DNA of 64,000 nt, taken from positions 124,001-188,000 of the forward strand of contig JAOTOM010004042.1 of NCBI GenBank assembly GCA_034440615.1, written 5' to 3'. The DNA is from Ashinkailepas kermadecensis (lineage: Eukaryota; Arthropoda; Thecostraca; Neolepadidae). The notes below the pieces were generated by a model that saw nothing but the letters and a program-made list of their open reading frames with translations, had not been told where the DNA came from and did no database searches. Positions 22,410-33,872 of this stretch are shown here, piece by piece. Made by a program: the position numbers and the translations under genes. Each line of letters starts with the position of its first letter. Within the stretch, counting starts at the first letter, position 1.

Positions 22410-24950
22410 CAAACTCTAAAAGTGCCATTGGTAGACCACTCCTCTTCCACCAAAACTATGGATGCCATCTCTCCCCCTGGCGAAAGGCTTGGTCCACCAA
22501 ACCACATGAGTGCCGATTTCGTGAGGAAGTCCAACCTTGACTAGAAAGGCGACTATATCATCACAGGACGATAACCTGGCCTTCGGCACGCCCTCTGTGT
22601 CCTTCACGCCCTGGGGAATAGCGCGCCTTCAGCAATAAGCACATTATCAGCCCAAGACATGCACTTGGACTAATCGGGTAGCCAGTTAACGGAGTGAGCA
22701 AGTGTCCACCCAGTTGAATCAGCTGGCCACTCAAATCTGTCGAGTTTCCAATGAAAATTTACGCACTTAAAATCTACGAAATAGACGGAAGACAGTCGCG
22801 CAGCCAAAGGGATCCGGGGGCCCGGGCCCCCTCCCCTTAGCACCCCAAAAATACACTAGACCAAACGAGAAATTCACAAATTCCTGGCTGCGCCACAGGG
22901 ATCCGTCCGAGGACGGTCAAGCCCGTATCTCGCCAATACAGGCGCCAATCCAGACATCTGTGCGCCTCGAGCATGTTGACGTCCTCCCGAGACATTCGGG
23001 CACCGCTCTTTGTCACGTGCGGCCCATTGTTGGCTACATATTCCCCTCTCCGGACATTTAGGCAGGCGTCCCTCTGGATAGTTAGGGGTGCTTTGAGAAT
23101 GCAGGCGCCCTCCTGGGTCAGCCAGTGTTGTCTTCGCAGTCACGACGCTTTCCTGAGCCAGGTGATGCCTTAGTTGAAAATAAATGCGCCGTTTCGGATA
23201 GTTAACACCCATAGTGCAAACTTGGTCGCCCTCCTGGGACATTCTAGCACCTCTCTTGGCAGCACTAGCACACGCACCATTCTGGGCTTCACTCTTTAGA
23301 ATGCAAGCGCCCTCTTGGGACAGGCGAGCGTTCCTACTGATAATGCAGGCACACTCTCCGTAACATTGTGAAATTTGCAATCGCTCTTTGCGCCAAACTG
23401 CCGCTTTTAGGCTGTTTGTTGGACGCCCCTTTTGAAGGCTGAGCCGTCTTTGTGGGCCAGTTGGGCGCCTTGCCTGGCAACAGTTGGGCGCCTTGCCTGG
23501 CAACAGTTGGGCATCTTGCTTGGCAACATAGGCGCCCTGTTTGGGACATATGTGCCAACACAAAGTCGTGTTCCTCTGCAGAAAAGATGTAAACGAATAC
23601 ACAACGAAAACGCAAAAAGGCATGCCGACTGTCTTACTCGATGCAACTTTGTCAGACCATCGCCCCAGGCAAGTACTTTACTGGTTCAGATCGACGACAC
23701 GGCAATTTACCATTCACGAAAAACAGAAAACAAATATTTCCAACTGGCTCCAAGCCTGCAGGTATATTTTAACATTTGCATTTACATTTTCACATTTTAG
23801 TAAGATAGAACAAAAAGATCAATCAAGAACTACCTGCCAGAAGCAAGGACAGGTCAAGGAATTTTAGCGCAGCGAGGCATTCGTCTGGCGGGCCCGGCAC
23901 TATTTCCCCGCGGCAAGCGCCACCAATTAAGGCAAATCAATGGGGGTGAACTTCGTCCTAACCAAGAGGCCAAGATTTTCCAACGAGGTGACTTTGGCGG
24001 AAAAGAGACTAAAAGGAGAGGCTGTACAGTCTACCATTCCTGGGGGAACGCTGTTCTGGGGGATTAATACCACCCTCTGGATCCCACATGTTGTCAGAAA
24101 TTCTCACGGGGACGGCGACAAAATATGTCCAGAAAAAAGTTCTTCCAATACTGCGAAGAAGCTTCAAATACTGCAAACAAGCTTTAAATACTATAAACAA
24201 AATCAAGCTTAGCGGATTTCTAGCGGTGATGCCGAGACCGTGCCACTCACCCGGGCAATATCTTCCCTTCAGTGGAATTGCAGAAGGAATGATCAGATAA
24301 ACTATGAACTACGATAGGCGTACCTACATAACCTACCTGTCGGGATATAGTGCTCAGCCTCGAACATGCATCACTTTATTAGGCATTATATCTAGGGAGG
24401 GTTAGTGAGATTATCAAGGGCGTGCGACGCGCCCTCGCTCGCGTAAGGGGAAGGCGCAGATGTTCCGCCGCCCCTGAATATGTCTGAATCAGGGGATTGG
24501 AAGCTCTTGCTTGGGTTCACCGATACAGAAATGTGCACGAGAGGCTGGGGGGGGGGGGTCGGAATCGCGTTTTGAATGGATCAACTTACATCTGGGTGGA
24601 CATAACTATGTCGTGGAGTTCGTCTAAAGATATTGCCGTGCCATGCCCTTGGTGCGGCGGCTCCTATTTCATTGGGTGCGGTGGCTATCCACTGGAAGTC
24701 TCCTCGCCTGCCCATGGAGACCTCCACTCAGACTTGGGGATCTACAATGCATTTTCGGTTCAAAATATCTGGTGCGCACCATATGTAAAATGCCGAATTT
24801 TCACCAGGCGTGGGGTACAAATTACACCCACCCCTCTCAACAGTCTTCAATCTATTTCCCTTTTAAACATATCTGAATCACGAGGACAACTGCCTCTGCA
24901 GAATTATTGCTAAGCTCTGTTATGCTCTCTCATGACGCGCCAGCACGGAA
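22410..24950. other. No gene recognised; decayed repeats
   Basis: 22.9-23.5 kb shows degenerate short repeats, clearest as 23-bp units TTGGGCGCCTTGCCTGGCAA at 23460-23530. 23.6-24.95 kb is featureless apart from a G-run near 24549. Part of IRF2BP intron 1. Confidence 0.45.
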
Positions 24951-25333
24951 CGGGCCATAAGGGCCGATATAATAAATATGAGAAACATAAACGGAGTCCG
25001 GTCGCAGGAATGGACTGTCCAAACAGCTGACGTCGTCCAAGGCCACACGCGAGGTCTGGCAGCTGGCCAATTGTTCTGCGCAGCAGATCGCGCCGCCGTC
25101 CCGCCGAGCGGCCGCCGGCCCGTTTATGACAGGACCAAGGCCACTCAGTGTGCCGAGCGTGTCCTCTCGCCGCCCGGCACGTGTGACCGGAGGAGCGCCG
25201 GTGTGACCGTCGCCGGAAAACTGCGCCGCCCGCCCGGCCGAGCGTGCACGCACGCGGCCGGCCGAGACGGCGCCGCCACGCGAGCGCGCGCCGCCCCAGT
25301 CCACTCGGCGCCGCTTGGTCGGCAGAGCCGCCA

Positions 25334-25364
25334 GTCACGTGACGCCGGCCGCGCGTCACGTGAC
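25334..25364. promoter_or_regulatory. Two GTCACGTGAC palindromes 21 bp apart in a CpG-rich block
   Basis: Identical 10-bp palindromes at 25334-25343 and 25355-25364 lie within a strongly CpG-rich block (about 24.95-25.65 kb). CACGTG E-boxes of this form bind bHLH-zip factors (USF, MITF/TFEB family). A regulatory role in IRF2BP intron 1 is inference. Confidence 0.4.
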
Positions 25365-26141
25365 CGTCACAGGTCGGCGCGCGCCGCTGCCGGCCCGGGG
25401 CGGCCGGCGGGCCATCGAGCGGCTCTGGCGGCGGCGGGTCGATGCGCGGCGGCGCGGCGCGGCGCGGCGCCGGCCGGGCGTCTGGGCCCGGGGGACCAGG
25501 CGGCGCGGCGCACGCCGGCCACGTCACACGCACCGGCCGCTCGACCTTGCCCGGCGGCGGCACCGAGCCGCGTCCGTTCGCCGGTCCAGGCCCCGTCTGT
25601 CGGTGACGTCACGAGAAATCCGTTCGGTCGCCGACCGCGGGCCGTTGTTGCCAGGCTGTCAGGGTGCCAGGATGTCTAAATTTAGACATGCGGAGAACGA
25701 CACATAACAGGACAATTAGTTACATTTTCAGTCAGATATTTAGCTTTCTGTTGACATCTGGCATGGGCCTACTATATCGGTGCACCCACGAAATTGGCAT
25801 GTCATAATAAAATACAGCTGGCATGAATGCTTTTCAACTGCCGCTTATAGGTTTTGAAATGATGCTGATCTGCGCATAGACCTTGAGTAATGTTAGTTGT
25901 TTACAAAATGGACTACATACCAAGCGATACTTTAGTTACATCATTAATAACAAAAGTAGAAGATGTCTATTTACATCTGACGCTGAAGTGCAAATTAATT
26001 TGTACTGGGCGCCTGATGCTCAGACGTCATGTCAGGCTGGGCTGACCGGACGGGAGGGACCGGGCACGCCAGGACACAACAAATGGGGCGAGACAGACAG
26101 TGGGACTGACTGACGGGAGCGGACAGGACACCACAGCACAA

Positions 26142-26181
26142 GACAGGACAGGACAGGACAGGACAGGACAGGACAGGACAG
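26142..26181. repeat. GACAG pentanucleotide microsatellite
   Basis: Eight perfect units of AGGAC/GACAG, followed shortly by the CAGTACCAGTCC-rich stretch (26285-26400). Confidence 0.95.
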
Positions 26182-26284
26182 GCGGAGCAGATAAGGTCGG
26201 TCGTGATGATTCCCGACAGGTAGCCGTGTGTCACGACAGCGAGTGGCTCGATCTGCCGCTTCTGGAAGTCCCATCGCGTCTCAT

Positions 26285-27292
26285 CGCCATATCACAGTCC
26301 CAGTCCTGGTACCAGTCCCGATATCAGTGCCAATACCAGTACCAGTCCAGTTATCAGTCCCAGTACAGGTACCAGTACCAGTGCCAGCCCCAGAACCAGT
26401 TCCGGTACCAGTGGGCCCAGCCCTGGTGTCTGCAGCGACCCCAGATGTCGGGGCCGGTGCCGGGTCGGCAGTACCAGTGGCCAGACGTCCAGCCCTGGTG
26501 TCTGCAGCGACCACAGATGTCGGGGCCGGTGCCAGGTCAGCAGTACCAGTGACCAGACGTCCAGCCCTGGCGTCTGCAGCGACCCCAGATGTCGGGGCCG
26601 GTGCCAGGTCAGTAGTACCAGTGGCCAGACGTCCAGCCCTGGCGTCTGCAGCGACCCCAGATGTCGGGGCCGGTGCCAGGTCAGCAGTTCCAGTGGCCAG
26701 ACGTCCAGCCCTGGTGTCTGCAGCGACCCCAGATGTCGGGGCCGGTGCCAGGTCAGCAGTTCCAGTGGCCAGACGTCCAGCCCTGGCGTCTGCAGCGACC
26801 CCAGATGTCGGGGCCGGTGCCAGGTCAGCAGTTCCAGTGGCCAGACGTCCAGCCCTGACGTCGCAACCATACCCTGGTGTCTGCAGCGACCCCAGATGTC
26901 GGGGCCGGTGCCAGGTCAGCAGTACCAGTGGCCAGACGTCCAGCCCTGGCGTCTGCAGCGACCCCAGATGTCGGGGCCGGTGCCGGGTCGGCAGTACCAG
27001 TGGCCAGACGTCCAGCCCTGGTGTCTGCAGCGACCCCAGATGTCGGGGCCGGTGCCAGGTCAGCAGTACCAGTGGCCAGACGTCCAGCCCTGGCGTCTGC
27101 AGCGACCCCAGATGTCGGGGCCGGTGCCAGGTCAGCAGTTCCAGTGGCCAGACGTCCAGCCCTGGCGTCTGCAGCGACCCCAGATGTCGGGGCCGGTGGC
27201 AGGTCAGCAGTACCAGTGGCCAGACGTCCAGCCCTGGCGTCTGCAGCGACCCCAGATGTCGGGGCCGGTGCCAGGTCAGCAGTACCAGTGAC
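26285..27292. repeat. 72-bp minisatellite preceded by a CAGTACCAGTCC stretch
   Basis: From 26405, about 12 units of 72 bp: CTGCAGCGACCCCAGATGTC, GGGGCCGGTGCCAGGTCAGC, AGTACCAGTGGCCAGACGTC and CAGCCCTGGTGT, broken once near 26857-26877. A length of 72 keeps the frame, so frames of about 400 codons are open on both strands (a 24-residue repeat). No start context, domain or flanking exon supports coding. Confidence 0.95.
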
Positions 27293-27299
27293 CACCTGC

Positions 27300-29980
27300 G
27301 GCCAGACGCACACAGCATGCTGCGCGTGGCATCGGTTCCCACACGGAGGCTCCCGGAGGATGCACTCCGGGTGGTGGCAGATCCGGGGCAGTCGGCGACA
27401 GTCGGCCCAGATAACGCTCCACGGATCCATTGGTGAAACAGCACTCTGCTGCCACTAAACGGAATAACGGAGTACAACACTCTACAGCACTCTGGACTAC
27501 AAGGCTCTGGAAATCCTTGGGTGCTGAAATCATCTTCAATACAACTTTAAATGTTCACTCCAAACGGCCTGGGCGTCAGCAGCTTGAACGAGGGGATGTG
27601 TTTTAATACAAAACGTCGGGCAGAATACTTCGGCGGGCCAAGAAATATATCTACGTACATAGTTCAGAAATGCCCGTATTTCCTGTTTTTGGATATATTA
27701 AAAATATATCTTAAGATGGGCGACTCAATGTTAGAAGAAATTGTAGTATATATTGTGACGTTTCGGCCTATGGCCGAAACGTCCATATATATCTCATTTT
27801 TTAACTTGGTCGTTCCTATTTTGAAATATATCCATATGATACATTACCGGGGGCCCCGGATTCGGCACGTCCGAGCCTTTTCGGATATGCGGAATGTTTG
27901 CTTGTTTGTTTGTTTGGGCATAAGGGCGTCTGAGCTGCTAGTGGTCCGGATATGCGGACATCAAGACTTCTAGACCGTTCACACAGCGGTTCCACAACCC
28001 AGCGAGGTCGGAGGAACTGGTTGGTAGTGGCTGTTTGCTGTTTCGAGACGCGCCGACCGCATCATTATTTGAATAGCTCCATCTGAAAGCACGGCGCTTG
28101 CCACCACAAGGTGACAAGCGCTGGTGAAGGGGTGCTAGCGAGTTCATATCACAGGCGTGCCGGACGATTCTGGAGACTGGGGCGACTGAGCCAATCCGAT
28201 CGCGTCCAGGAAGCGTGATGGGGCTGGCGGCCAAGACACACCCCCGCGCCCTGCACAAGAGGAGGCCGTATCGCCGCGCCGCCGTCCGGCAGCTTTTGCG
28301 GCACGTGCGCAGCGACCGGGCCGGAAGTGGCCGGCCAGCTCTGGCACCGGCTGGACGGCCACGTGCCCGCCGGCGACGGCACGTCCGCAGGAAGTAGTGC
28401 GTCACGGTGGCCCTGCTGGGACACGCCGCCTGCCACACACGTCGGGCGGCAGGCTCTCTGTGGAATGCCCAAGATAGGTGCTCGGCTGTTAAAAAAACAC
28501 CCATGAAAAACTATAGGAATGTGTGCGGGACATCGCTCGACAGCCGGGCATGGAAGGAACCACCAGGAGCCAACGCTTGGAGAAACTTGCAGGTGGCGGT
28601 TTTGAAGTCAGTACGCTGCCCGGTTGTTGCCTTTTCAACTTTTTAACTGAGCATCGCAGAGTTGTTCGTTGTCGACGTGCATGTGGCACCGAGCCGACGT
28701 CTTCTGCCGAAGGCCGGAACTCCGCTCGTGGAGAGGGTGGTGCGCATGGGTTCCGTCGACCCGTGGGTGGTGCCACCGCGAAATGCACGAGTGCCAGCAA
28801 GGGCGGGGTTACGCCAAAAGCTAGTGGAGCTCTCGCTCAAGCCCTGATGTGATGCAAATACGTTTTTTCGCATGCTGGTTTTGGTGACTGGCAGTTTTGC
28901 ACATCGGTACAAAGGCTGAAGTTCATTATCGATACGAAATACCTACCGACCTAGTTGGCCATGAGTGAAACATCGTGAGCCAGGTTGGAGTTCCAAATTA
29001 CACCGCATTGTGTAAATTGAGAAGACACCCCCGGGCCCACACCCGCACAAAGATATAAATACACATGCCTTGGCACGAGAACACCACGATGATTTTAGTA
29101 TTGAATATGAAGTGCGCGTGTGTTACGCCTGCCACATTGTGTAGCCTGGAACAGACTACAAACTACGCTGCACAGCATGCATATGCAGTCGGAATGAACC
29201 CTGGTATCCAGAGGACCACTGGTGTTACCCGGCTGTGATGCATTTCACGCATTTTAACCCGCGGGCTTGACTTCAATGTAATGTCTACATCGGGGGGCCA
29301 AACAGTTAAAGACAACCTGGATTTTCAGCACGGGCTCCGCCACCGAAGTCTGTGGAGAGGAACTACCAGGAGTTGTCGGGCAAGAGTCGCCAGCTATATT
29401 TCGAATATGTCCAGGAGGCCCGGTCTGTGCAGGCTGCACGGCAGTTGGTGGTCTCGTGGACACCGACACCGTGGGGCGAATTTTGTCTAGGTCCTGAACC
29501 AAGGATTTCTGATCCTGTAAGATCCTTCTCCCGGATCCCGCGAGATCCTCGAATAGTGCATTTGGATCTGGAAACCGGCGAGATTTTCCACAAAACTAGA
29601 AGTCCGATGAATATGGAATTCCATTTCGAAAGTGGATGTAAATTTGATATCAATCTCTTATAATGTGTTGAGTGCAAACTACGGTCAGAAAGTAGTGTCC
29701 CCGAAATTATCCGACATGAGCGAGAGATAACACCCAACCATGAACAATATATTGCCGTCACCTGCAGTCATCCAATGGCTTTTAAATTTAGTTCAAGTAA
29801 AATTGCCTACTTTCTTCGTCGATTCCAACCAAACTAAATTCTCGATGCAGATACATCATCACTAGAGCTCTGGAAACCTTTGAATATAACATCGACAGGC
29901 AAGTAACTTTCTGTCCTAACGATGTCATCTGCTCTTTTATAATCGGGAATTGTACAATCTCGCTAGTAAATTTGGAAATG
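27300..29980. other. No gene recognised; includes a perfect inverted repeat
   Basis: Intron 1 sequence with no supported exon. A perfect 12-bp inverted repeat lies at 27757-27783 (separate entry). 28.1-28.4 kb is CpG-rich. An exon-like frame at 29330-29470 is discussed among rejected items. Confidence 0.4.
27757..27783. repeat. Perfect 12-bp hairpin (GACGTTTCGGCC, 3-nt loop)
   Basis: GACGTTTCGGCC and GGCCGAAACGTC flank the loop TAT. A GACGTTTCGGCC palindrome is the kind of motif carried by dispersed repeats in marine invertebrates; that comparison is from memory. Confidence 0.8.
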
Positions 29981-30050
29981 CGTTTTGAACCTCGGTGGCC
30001 AAGGGGGCGACTTGGATTGGCGCCAGCAGGGACGTAGCCAAGAGGGCGAC

Positions 30051-30176
30051 GGGGGCGGCTGCACCCTCCTTGGGCTCCCACGGACATCCGACGTGGCCGC
30101 TAGGGGCCCGTACGGGGGCGGCTGCACCCTCCTTGGGCTCCCACGGACATCCGACGTGGCCGCTAGGGGCCCGTAC
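30051..30176. repeat. 63-bp tandem duplication
   Basis: Two identical copies beginning GGGGGCGGCTGCACCCTCCT, at 30051 and 30114. Just upstream CAGGGACGTAGCCAAGAG (30027) looks like a DNA-transposon terminus, but I find no partner end. Confidence 0.95.
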
Positions 30177-30239
30177 GTAATCCTCTACGAGATGGCCATG
30201 GCGGGGAGAGAAAGGCCAACAGCACTTTTTATGACTGTT

Positions 30240-30660
30240 GTCGGGCCCCTGAGCACATCTACGAGCGTCTACGGGCCATTACGAACATTTACGAGTCCTT
30301 ACGAACGTTTACGAATCCTTACGAACATCCACAAGCTCTTACGAACTTTAGGGATCTTTACAAACGTCTACGGGCGCTTACAGACGCCTACGGGCCCCTA
30401 CGAACGCGAGCGGGCCATTACGAACGTGTACGAGCCATTACGAACGTGTACGAGCCATTGCGAATGTTTACGGACCTTTGTAAATGCTTACGGGCCCTAA
30501 CGTGTACGGGCCCTTACAAACGTGTACGGGACCTGACGAACGTGTACGGGCACTGACGAAAGTGCATACGGGCCCTCACGAACGTTTACGGACCCTTACG
30601 AATGTGTGCGGGCCTTACGACAGCCTGCGGGCCATTAAAACGTTTACTCACTCCTTAGCG
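30240..30660. repeat. Degenerate short tandem repeat (TACGAACGTTTACGGGCC)
   Basis: About 25 decayed units of 15-18 bp around TACGAACGT and TACGGGCC, left of IRF2BP exon 1 in intron 1. Confidence 0.85.
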
Positions 30661-31155
30661 ATACTGGATCGATGTCATTTCCAATGTTTTTCTTACAACC
30701 TGCATGTCGGTGCATGCTTAGGCGGCCTGCATTCTTGGCTTGGGTTGAAATCCAGGAATTTAAAATTGTAGTCCGGACTCCTTTCGCAAAATCCCCCCCC
30801 TTCCTTGGACAATTCCTGGATACGTTACTGGTGTTAATGAACGCGAATAATTATTTATAAAATCGGCCAATTTGGTGAGATCCCACCTCATGGTGCATTC
30901 CAAGCATTTTATCCAATAATTCGCGACAATTTGAAAGCACCACCACAGCAATACAGCAATGCATTCCGGGTAAAACACGAGTGAAGAAATGTGTCAAACG
31001 CTGGAGAGCTCCGATGGCACGCACTCTAAGCTTTCTACCCGGCAACAATTTAAAGGTACCCCGTGGTCCCAAACTCAGGCACACACACACACACGCTCGG
31101 CTGAGTTTTCTTCTTCTTTTGTTCGGGCAGCGTGCCCACACGAGCAGCGACCTAC

Positions 31156-31454
31156 CCGACTTATGCGCGCCGCCGTCCAGCGAGTAGACGCGCGTCGGCG
31201 GCTTCTCCTTCAAGTGCTGGTCGTACTGGTAGTTGGCCGTGGGTAGCGACTCGCCGCGGGTCAGCGGCGGCCTCCGGTGGCCCTCTTCGGCCATCAGCGG
31301 CCGCTTGTGGTCGCCGTCGTCCGCCTGCCGCTCGGCGGCCCGCTTGTTGGGCGGCAGCGGCGGCCGCGCGTGCGGCTGCAGGTGCGACGGGTGCGGCATC
31401 GGCAGGTCTGCGCGGTGCGAGGCGGCCTGGTGCGGCGGCCGCGGCGGGCCGCCG

Positions 31455-31522
<68 letters not shown>

Positions 31523-31888
31523 TAGCAGCGGCCGCGCACGGTCCGGCCGCAGCGCGGCGTACGTGACCCCGTGGTGCGCCATGCCGGTGGCCAGCGCGTG
31601 CGGCTCCAGACTCACGGCCAGCGCTGCGCCGTTCTCGTGCGGGGCGCGCGCCGATGCGTGCGGCGGCGCGTGCTTGGCGGCGTGCTGCTGCCGCTGGTCC
31701 TGCTGGAAGTGCGCCCGCTTCTGGCTGCGCGCGTTCTCCAGCACCATCTCGATGCGGTCGGCGCCCTCGTAGTTGACGCAGCCGCGACACACGGGCTCGC
31801 AAAAGTCGTGAATCATCGCCCACGGCATGCGCGGCAGGTCACATAGGTAGCACGACTGTCGCGCGGCGCGCGCGTACGCTGTCGACAT
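31156..31888 (-). CDS. IRF2BP: IRF2BP-family protein, exon 1 (N-terminal zinc finger and polyQ)
   Basis: Interferon regulatory factor 2-binding protein family: nuclear transcriptional co-regulators with an N-terminal C4 zinc finger and a C-terminal RING-like finger. The start is the Met at 31886-31888, because the family signature follows at once: [16 protein letters not shown], then [15 protein letters not shown], with Cys13, Cys16, Cys34 and Cys37 as the expected zinc ligands. An in-frame Met 29 codons upstream (31975) is possible but unlike the family. A charged Q/H-rich stretch follows, then about 20 consecutive Gln (residues 125-144), then Pro/Ala-rich sequence. I place the donor after 31156 (TCGG then GTAGGT), leaving phase 1, which matches exon 2. 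The family name rests on motif recognition; the exact donor is inference. Identity is very likely, and the boundaries are moderately sure. Confidence 0.9.
31457..31516 (-). repeat. CAG/CTG trinucleotide tract encoding polyglutamine
   Basis: Twenty uninterrupted CTG triplets on the plus strand read as CAG (Gln) in the IRF2BP frame on the minus strand, between a Glu codon and a His codon. The purity suggests a length-polymorphic tract. Confidence 0.95.
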
Positions 31889-31984
31889 TGTGCTGTGGAC
31901 GGCACGCGCCACGCACCGCTCCACGCACTGCACCGCTTCACCGACTGAGCGGTGCCGCCCGCCGCCGCGAGACACTTCTCCGTG

Positions 31985-32102
31985 TGCGCATGCGCAATGT
32001 CGAATGTAGCTCCCTCTTGGGAACAGCCGGGATTATTGATAAACCGTGCGCAGCGAGTAGAACCGCAGCGGCCAGCCGACGAGCGCGGTCTGCGCATGCG
32101 CC
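31985..32102 (-). promoter_or_regulatory. Probable IRF2BP promoter with two NRF1-type palindromes
   Basis: Two copies of the palindromic motif TGCGCATGCGC lie at 31985-31996 and 32091-32102, about 100-215 bp upstream of the IRF2BP start codon, in a CpG-rich stretch. This is the consensus site of the NRF1/ewg family, common in animal housekeeping and regulatory promoters. No TATA box is evident. The motif is seen in the sequence; the role is inference. Confidence 0.5.
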
Positions 32103-32199
32103 GGACGTGAATGTGGGACAAAAACAGCCGTTTGTTTGCCGTGAGCGCATTCCAGTCTGCCCAGGCCGGTTCGGTAGTGACGTAGACATGACGTCACAC

Positions 32200-33192
32200 C
32201 CCGGGGCCGATTGCAGCGCCTCTGGCGTCAGGAACAGAAACTTTTCAAACTCGATGGCTGGCACAAGATTGAGAGAAGTATTCACAGTATTGTGACTATA
32301 GGGGCGTGGCCAAGAATTGTCTAAGGGAAAGCAGATTTTGCGAAAGGAGTCAGACTCCCTATTTTCAGGCCCCTGAATATCAGTCATTTGATTTCGAAAT
32401 GGACCTTTGTTCGGCAGAAAAATAGTGTTTTTCTTCTTCAAATCCTCATTGTGGACCCACATCATCGAATGGCCTCCCTCGAGGGAGGCGTTGCGGTGAT
32501 CCAGATCCGCAATGAGTTTTTTTTTAAACTGTATTTCTCCAATTGTAAGTAAACATGGCACTGCTATGAGCAAGGAGTGCAAACAGCCTCAGCATGCATC
32601 CAGGTGCAGGAGGTCAGACTGCAGGTGAGCTTGTAGTTGAAGGTAATTTTTGAATTCTTGGAATTTCTTTTTCGGATGTTCGGATGTAACTCATTTCCTC
32701 TGCAAATGCATACTTTTTAGTTCGGAGAAATAATGACACCCAAAAAGGACTTGGAGTTTGGTAATATAACATAAAAGGTAATGTTCAAAAGAAAGAAAAG
32801 GTTCAGCATTACTTAACCTAACCTAGCCTATCCGTACATGCATAGGTGTTGTTTTATGAAAATTATTGGAGGGGGGGAAGGTGCTACAGGATTGATGTAG
32901 TTATGAGATGTGGCTGTTTCACACGCGTACAGAATGAGGAGGGTGGGGGGGGATCCGACCACTTCTCTTTTTATTATTTTTAAGTAAATAAACTGGCGGC
33001 GGTATTATAATGCAATGTTGTGACTTTAAAAAATCGATAAGCGCATCCTATGCAAAACCAAATCGAAATCCGTCAGGAAACAGGAATTGCGGGGGTGCTA
33101 AATCGACCGACCGGGCGGCGGCCGGCGAGCGTTCAAGGTCACAAAGGCTTCGTCGGTACGGTGGAGCCACGTGGTACGGTGAGGAAGCCGAT
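32200..33192. other. Intergenic, no gene; one TTAGG-family repeat copy
   Basis: 32690-32835 is a diverged copy of the AT-rich repeat seen at 46-52 kb (CTGCAAATGCATACTTTTTAG, then CTTAACCTAACCTAGCCTA). A 16-bp palindrome CCTCCCTCGAGGGAGG lies near 32473. Confidence 0.5.
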
Positions 33193-33200
33193 CACGGCCT

Positions 33201-33864
33201 CACAAGCGGATCCAGGGAGGGGCCATTCCGGCCATGCCCCCCCCCGAAGCGCTTAAAGGGGGGGGGGGGGCATAGTGTCTTGCCCCCCCGAAACCAACAG
33301 AAGTAAACTGAATTAAAATGCAGTAACCTTTGCCGAGGTTAAAAATATCGTCTGGATGAAAGAATATCCAATTTTAAAGGTATTTTTTATAATTGTTTGG
33401 AAGCCGATATGGTAGCATAGTACATTCTGACACACATTGAGGGTTCCATGCAAGATAACGGTTCTGTGCTGCTCAAGTTCTGCTTACAGCAAGAGTTGAC
33501 AAAATCGGATCTGCCAGTGTGTACACGTGCACGAACGTTGACGTGGTACAAGACGTTGAACGTGAACGTGAACGTTTTGGCAAACAAGAACAAAAATCCT
33601 GTAACTTAGAAGCGGTGGAGGTAGGCTGGGGCCCCTACACAGGAAATTATGTTGTCATTAATTATTAATGTAAAAATGGGTCCCTTTGACAAATAGTGGT
33701 ATAAATCCGATGCTTTTAACCAAAAATAGTGGGAGAATGGGCACCCTCCAAATCCCTTCGACCCCTCCCCTGATGCAATTCCTAAGTACGCCACTGGGGG
33801 GGGCTGACGCCGAAAACCGAAAGTTGCCCCCCCTCCCCAAACCGGTGGGCTAGATCCGCCAGTG
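33201..33864. mobile_element. hAT-type MITE, long copy with internal insertion
   Basis: The right end GGGCTAGATCCGCCAGTG and the decayed left end CACAAGCGGATCCAGGG are flanked by a perfect 8-bp duplication CACGGCCT (33193-33200 and 33865-33872). It shares both ends and the internal segment GTAAACTGAATTAAAATGCA with the 302-bp copy at 35786. It carries about 395 extra bases (about 33402-33796) ending TACGCCACTG, probably a nested element. Confidence 0.88.
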
Positions 33865-33872
33865 CACGGCCT

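Noticed and set aside
22797..22894. GCGCAGCCA and TGGCTGCGC pair about 100 bp apart around a GGGGGCCCGGGCCCCC core
   Set aside because: Looks like a transposon fold-back, but no target duplication or second copy was found.
26228..27480. About 400-codon frames on both strands
   Set aside because: Produced by the 72-bp repeat; no start context, domain or splice partner.
29330..29470. Exon-like frame (NYQELSGKSRQLYFEYVQEA) after a TTTTCAG
   Set aside because: Short, no recognised family, no convincing donor or partner exon; could be a transposon scrap.
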